A DNA stretch of 64,000 nucleotides, from NCBI GenBank assembly GCA_001414345.1, contig LLCB01000112.1, forward strand, positions 1 through 64,000. The letters are read 5' to 3'. Numbering within the stretch: position 1 is the stretch's first letter; each line of letters opens with the position of its first letter. Made by a program: the position numbers and the translations under genes. Below, piece by piece: positions 61,101 through 64,000 of this stretch. The stretch comes from Hymenoscyphus infarciens (Eukaryota; Ascomycota; Leotiomycetes; Helotiales; Helotiaceae). The notes beneath the pieces are model-generated. The model saw nothing but the letters and a program-made list of their open reading frames with translations, was not told the DNA's origin and ran no database searches.

Positions 61101-61292
61101 GAGGACGACGAAATGGATGAAGACAATGATGAAGAAGGAACCAGGAATAGTGGCACTGCTGAAGTGGGTCATTCTGTTCCTCCAGCCCCCAATCTTGACA
61201 AGTTCGACGACGAAGAAGTTGATTATGAGTACTTGGAACAGCTTGATCGCGAGAACCCTCTATTTCCGGAGGGAAAAGTCCGCTATCAATAA
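58146..61292 (+). CDS. SAPS-family regulator of Sit4/PP6-type phosphatase
   Basis: SIT4-associated protein family (Sap155/Sap190 in budding yeast, Ekc1 in fission yeast), which binds and directs the PP6-type phosphatase in cell-cycle and nutrient signalling. Exons 58,146-58,808, 58,862-60,460 and 60,513-61,292 all join in phase 0, giving 1,013 residues. The N-terminus MFWRFGGYANTSTIDTLLEK, with TLEELLDEGDLIQELK, is the hallmark start of the family. A helical-repeat SAPS domain runs to about residue 400, interrupted by a long acidic, Ser/Pro-rich disordered region at about 430-720. The conserved block DFFFRFPWNNFLHNVVYDVV at the third exon start and LGYMGHLTLIAEEVVKF end the domain. The tail is acidic and closes ENPLFPEGK-VRYQ. 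See the next feature for a possible further exon. Confidence 0.92.
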
Positions 61293-61518
61293 TGCTTTGT
61301 TTCCTGTACATTATGTAAACAACCTGGTTTTTGGTAGTCCATACCCAACTTCGAATCCAGGTTCCAAAATCATTATTCTGAATCTTGTTTTCGTTGGCAC
61401 TTGATTCTTTAAGGATGTCTCGATAGCCTTCTTGATTTGCTGTGCCGGATTTTTCTTGTTCCTTTTATAATGTGCGAATTGTGAATATTAACATATACTG
61501 ACGTTTCCATCTCTTTAG
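61293..61518. other. Gap between the SAPS stop and the downstream ORF, intron-like
   Basis: This short stretch ends with an ideal intron end: ATACTGACG branch site, pyrimidine run, then CTTTAG at 61,513-61,518. A matching donor is not obvious; the candidate GTCCGC at 61,279 is weak. Confidence 0.45.
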
Positions 61519-62397
61519 TTTTCACGGTATATCTCAACGCCCTCCACCACAACAGCTACGTCTGGGTCGGAAATGGAACCCCCCTCTGCTCCCCCACCAC
61601 CACCTCCACCACTAAACATCCCTCCTTCTAGAGCTCGCCGCCAACTCGCCGCCCGCCTAGCACTTCACTCCAAGCAAAATTCCGAGAATGCTGAGAATGG
61701 GGAGCGTATTGAAAAGGCTGATCAAAACAAAAATCTTGACCCCTTTGCTGCAGACGAGGACGACGATTCCGACAATGATGATGGCGATTTCACCATTGGC
61801 GATCTGGAGGCCGACGAAGAGGGCAAAGGTCACTTACCCACTGGGACAGGACTTGTCGGCAGTGAGGAGTCAATACTCGAGGCAGCGGGCAAGAATGTGG
61901 GTGTCCTTCCTGATGCGGTTACTAGTACTTTGCCCTCTTCCAGCAATCACAAGGCCATCCGCGCCAGCTTCCCCTCCTTGTGGCCATTTGGCAACAGCAT
62001 CCTCACTAAGGGTCCGAATGATTTCGCAGTGGGCAGCGATGGCACTGCGGAATATCGGAGCAACAGGAACCATTTCAGAGGTGCTAATGCTAATGATGGC
62101 GACCTACAGAGCTCGGACGATAGCGATGATTCGGATGATGGGTTTGGGGCGGCGGGGTTTGGCGGCGAGGGTCATGGGAGGGGGCGGAGACGACTCAGTT
62201 CGACGACTGAGGCGAAGAGGAGAACGAGTTTAGAGGATGATGATGAGGATGAGGTGGTGCATGTTGCGCTTGTGGAACCGGAGACTCTGAAGGAAAGTTT
62301 CCCCGAGAGCGAAAAGAGTGCCCAGGGGGATGGGGATGATGGAGAGTTGGTGGAGATACAACATGCGGAGACGCAGGGTGTACTGGGGGGGAAGTGA
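61519..62397 (+). CDS. Acidic proline-start ORF, probable C-terminal exon of the SAPS gene
   Basis: The frame is open from 61,519. Its first ATG at 61,573 gives a 274-residue product beginning MEPPSAPPPPPPPLNIPPSR, then ARRQLAARLALHSKQ, long Asp/Glu/Ser stretches (EDDDSDNDDGDF, SSDDSDDSDDGFG) and a basic patch (GRGRRRLSS). No folded domain is visible. The PPPLNIPPSRARRQLAARLAL block is, as I recall it, found near the C-terminus of filamentous-fungal SAPS proteins. With the intron-like 3' splice site at 61,513-61,518 in the same phase, this suggests one gene with the upstream SAPS exons. The alternative is an independent short gene with a 5'-UTR intron. Confidence 0.6.
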   Translation, partial: FSRYISTPSTTTATSGSEMEPPSAPPPPPPPLNIPPSRARRQLAARLALHSKQNSENAENGERIEKADQNKNLDPFAADEDDDSDNDDGDFTIGDLEADEEGKGHLPTGTGLVGSEESILEAAGKNVGVLPDAVTSTLPSSSNHKAIRASFPSLWPFGNSILTKGPNDFAVGSDGTAEYRSNRNHFRGANANDGDLQSSDDSDDSDDGFGAAGFGGEGHGRGRRRLSSTTEAKRRTSLEDDDEDEVVHVALVEPETLKESFPESEKSAQGDGDDGELVEIQHAETQGVLGGK

Positions 62398-63383
62398 GAA
62401 GTGAGGATTTCTTTTGAGGGGTTTGGGTTTTGATGGGACGAGGGGGATTTTGTACGATAGTGGCACGAAGGACTTATATGGTGGAGTTTTTAGAGATTGA
62501 GAGGGGTTTGTTTGTTGTTGGGAGTCGACTTGTACAGTACGAACTTTTGTGGTTATACTAAGATTGTTGGCGGTTTTTTTGATTTTGATTTCTTCTTCAT
62601 TTTTCTCTGGCTTTCTTCATGGTGCTTCTCGGTCTTTGTTTGAAGATTCACGTGTTAGGAGGTTGGTGACCAGGTACGTGGTGCTTTTTATACGTTCTTT
62701 TTCCCCCCTTCTTTGGTCATCGGGGTTGTCGATCTTTCTGGGTTGCATGTTACTCCCACTCCGGGTGATAGTGATGGACCTATCGTCGGTGTCATTGATG
62801 GGAACCCCATATTTTACGTTGGTTTCAGGTCTTTCTGGGTTTGGGGGGGGGGTGGGGGGGTTGTATAGTTTGGTATGTTGGTTTTTTCCCCTATTTTTGG
62901 GGTGGAGGGGGTGCCAGTCAGGAAGTCACAGTGAACAGGCTCGCGGTGAACACTCAAAGCGGCAGTAAATACTAGTTTGTTCTACATATTCTGGGAAAAG
63001 TCCAAGTTGGTTGTTCTACAACACCTGGGTTAATTGTTCCCAGTGGGGGTTTTTTTTTTCACTTTTGAATTGAATTGCCCCAGATGGAACAACGCGAGCT
63101 AGGTAAGGTAGGGCAGGATAGGATAGGGCAGGATAGGATAGGGCAGGATAGGATAGGGCAGGATAGGATAGGGCAGGGATGTATTGACGATTTACTGCCG
63201 CTTTTTAATGTCCATCGTGAGATAGGGCGAGGGTTCTTGTTTTGCGCGAGAGGAGTCTGCCATATTGCGGATTGATTCTGGTTGAAAGCAAGTGTAAAGA
63301 GTATGCAAGGACCTTGGAAAAGAGAATCATTTCTTGCTGAGGTCGAGGGGGAGCACTTGTTGATTTTGTCTAGCTATAGATAG
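62398..63383. other. Spacer with G-runs and 15-bp tandem repeat, no gene seen
   Basis: Holds the 3' UTR of the preceding ORF and poly-G runs near 62,845-62,860. Open frames up to 139 codons have no coding support. Confidence 0.5.
63103..63178. repeat. Tandem repeat, 15-bp unit GGGCAGGATAGGATA
   Basis: Five near-perfect head-to-tail copies. There are no spacers, so it is a minisatellite and not a CRISPR array. Confidence 0.9.
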
Positions 63384-63410
63384 TACCAGGGGTTGTAGCA
63401 ATTCGTGACT
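63384..63410. repeat. Isolated terminal inverted repeat of the MITE family
   Basis: TACCAGGGGTTGTAGCAATT followed by CGTGACT matches the outer terminus of the two MITEs at all but a few positions. No second terminus or interior was found downstream to 64,000. Confidence 0.6.
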
Positions 63411-64000
63411 TCCCTTCTACGATTGCCTTGCTTCTTCTGGGATAATCAAATGGGATAATCAAAGGCAATATGAATCTAGTTGTCCCAGCTTTGTACAATA
63501 ACCGAATTGCTTTTTTGAGTCTTGGTCGAACGTTTGAGGGTGGATAGCACAATCGGAATAGTAATCTTCCACTGTCGGAGGTCTAAATTCCACCTGGGCA
63601 CTCCATAGGTTATCACACGTCTTTCAGATCTAGCACCCCACGATGTCGTGTTACCAAGCCCAACCTCATGACGACCAATTAATATCTTTAATATCGCAGA
63701 TTTGATTCGGTTGAGGGGTTCCGTGAAGCCAAGTGTCTAGATGGGAATTTTTCTGGAAGGTTGAGGATCTTATTAGCCACTACCAATGTCCACTCACATA
63801 TTTTCCTCTCTTGGCCATCATAGGCATGCTCTTGGCACACCACCAACACATTCCAAGGAAAATCCGGGGTAAATATGCTGCGCGTCCGCTGCGCGTGGTG
63901 GTTTAATTTTTTTCTAATTTTTCTTGGGTTATGTTTGTTACTTTGGCTAATATATGTTCGTCTCTCGTGTTGCCCTGATAAGAGAGAGGCGATTCAGCCT
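63411..64000. other. Spacer at right edge, no gene seen
   Basis: No supported reading frame, repeat or RNA. A TGCGCGTCCGCTGCGCG inverted motif lies near 63,880-63,897. Confidence 0.4.

Noticed and set aside
61688..62233. A 181-codon plus-strand open frame
   Set aside because: Alternative frame of the acidic ORF at 61,519-62,397, with no domain and repetitive Met/Ile/Thr text.
63103..63178. CRISPR-like regular array
   Set aside because: Units are contiguous with no unique spacers, and the organism is a fungus.

Overview
The window is nuclear DNA from a filamentous ascomycete (Pezizomycotina). Split genes have introns of about 45-170 nt with GTAAGT-type donors and CTAAC/CTGAC branch sites. 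The genes include a HOG-pathway MAPKK of the Pbs2 type, a fungal NACHT/STAND protein and a remnant of a fungal rhodopsin-like membrane protein. A Leotiomycete is my best guess, but that is an inference. The DNA alternates between gene-bearing segments of normal composition and AT-rich islands that have almost lost the dinucleotides CA and TG, the signature of repeat-induced point mutation (RIP).

Layout. 1-9,480: RIP-degraded transposons, namely a Gypsy element on the minus strand running off the left edge, then a short non-autonomous LTR family with one heavily and one lightly mutated copy. 9,480-11,550: spacer with a 216-bp MITE. 11,551-13,564 (-): Pbs2-type MAPKK. 13,565-19,389: long spacer with a small AT island. 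19,390-21,289 (+): PIN-like auxin-efflux-carrier-family transporter. 21,290-23,832: spacer with a second MITE copy and microsatellites. 23,833-26,126 (-) and 26,813-32,053 (+): a divergent pair, an AAA ATPase and an 11-exon NACHT (NLR-like) protein. 32,700-36,000: a small protein lacking an ATG, a broken rhodopsin-like gene, and an unrecognised membrane protein (-). 38,762-40,289 (-): a squalene-epoxidase homologue with an in-frame stop. 40,629-41,321 (-): ESCRT-III subunit Vps60. 41,954-57,023: 15-kb AT-rich island bounded by terminal inverted repeats, with a Tad1-type LINE inside it that is itself split by a complete Copia-type LTR element. 58,146-61,292 (+): SAPS-family phosphatase regulator, followed at 61,519-62,397 by an ORF that looks like its detached C-terminal tail. 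62,398-64,000: spacer.

The housekeeping genes (MAPKK, Vps60, SAPS protein, transporter) are independent functions. The stretch from 23.8 to 36 kb looks like an accessory locus: an NLR-like receptor with a divergent AAA partner, a start-less small gene, a decayed receptor gene and an orphan membrane protein. No tRNA, rRNA or CRISPR array was found. Exon boundaries were worked out by eye from splice signals, reading frame and family resemblance; no alignment or RNA data were available.
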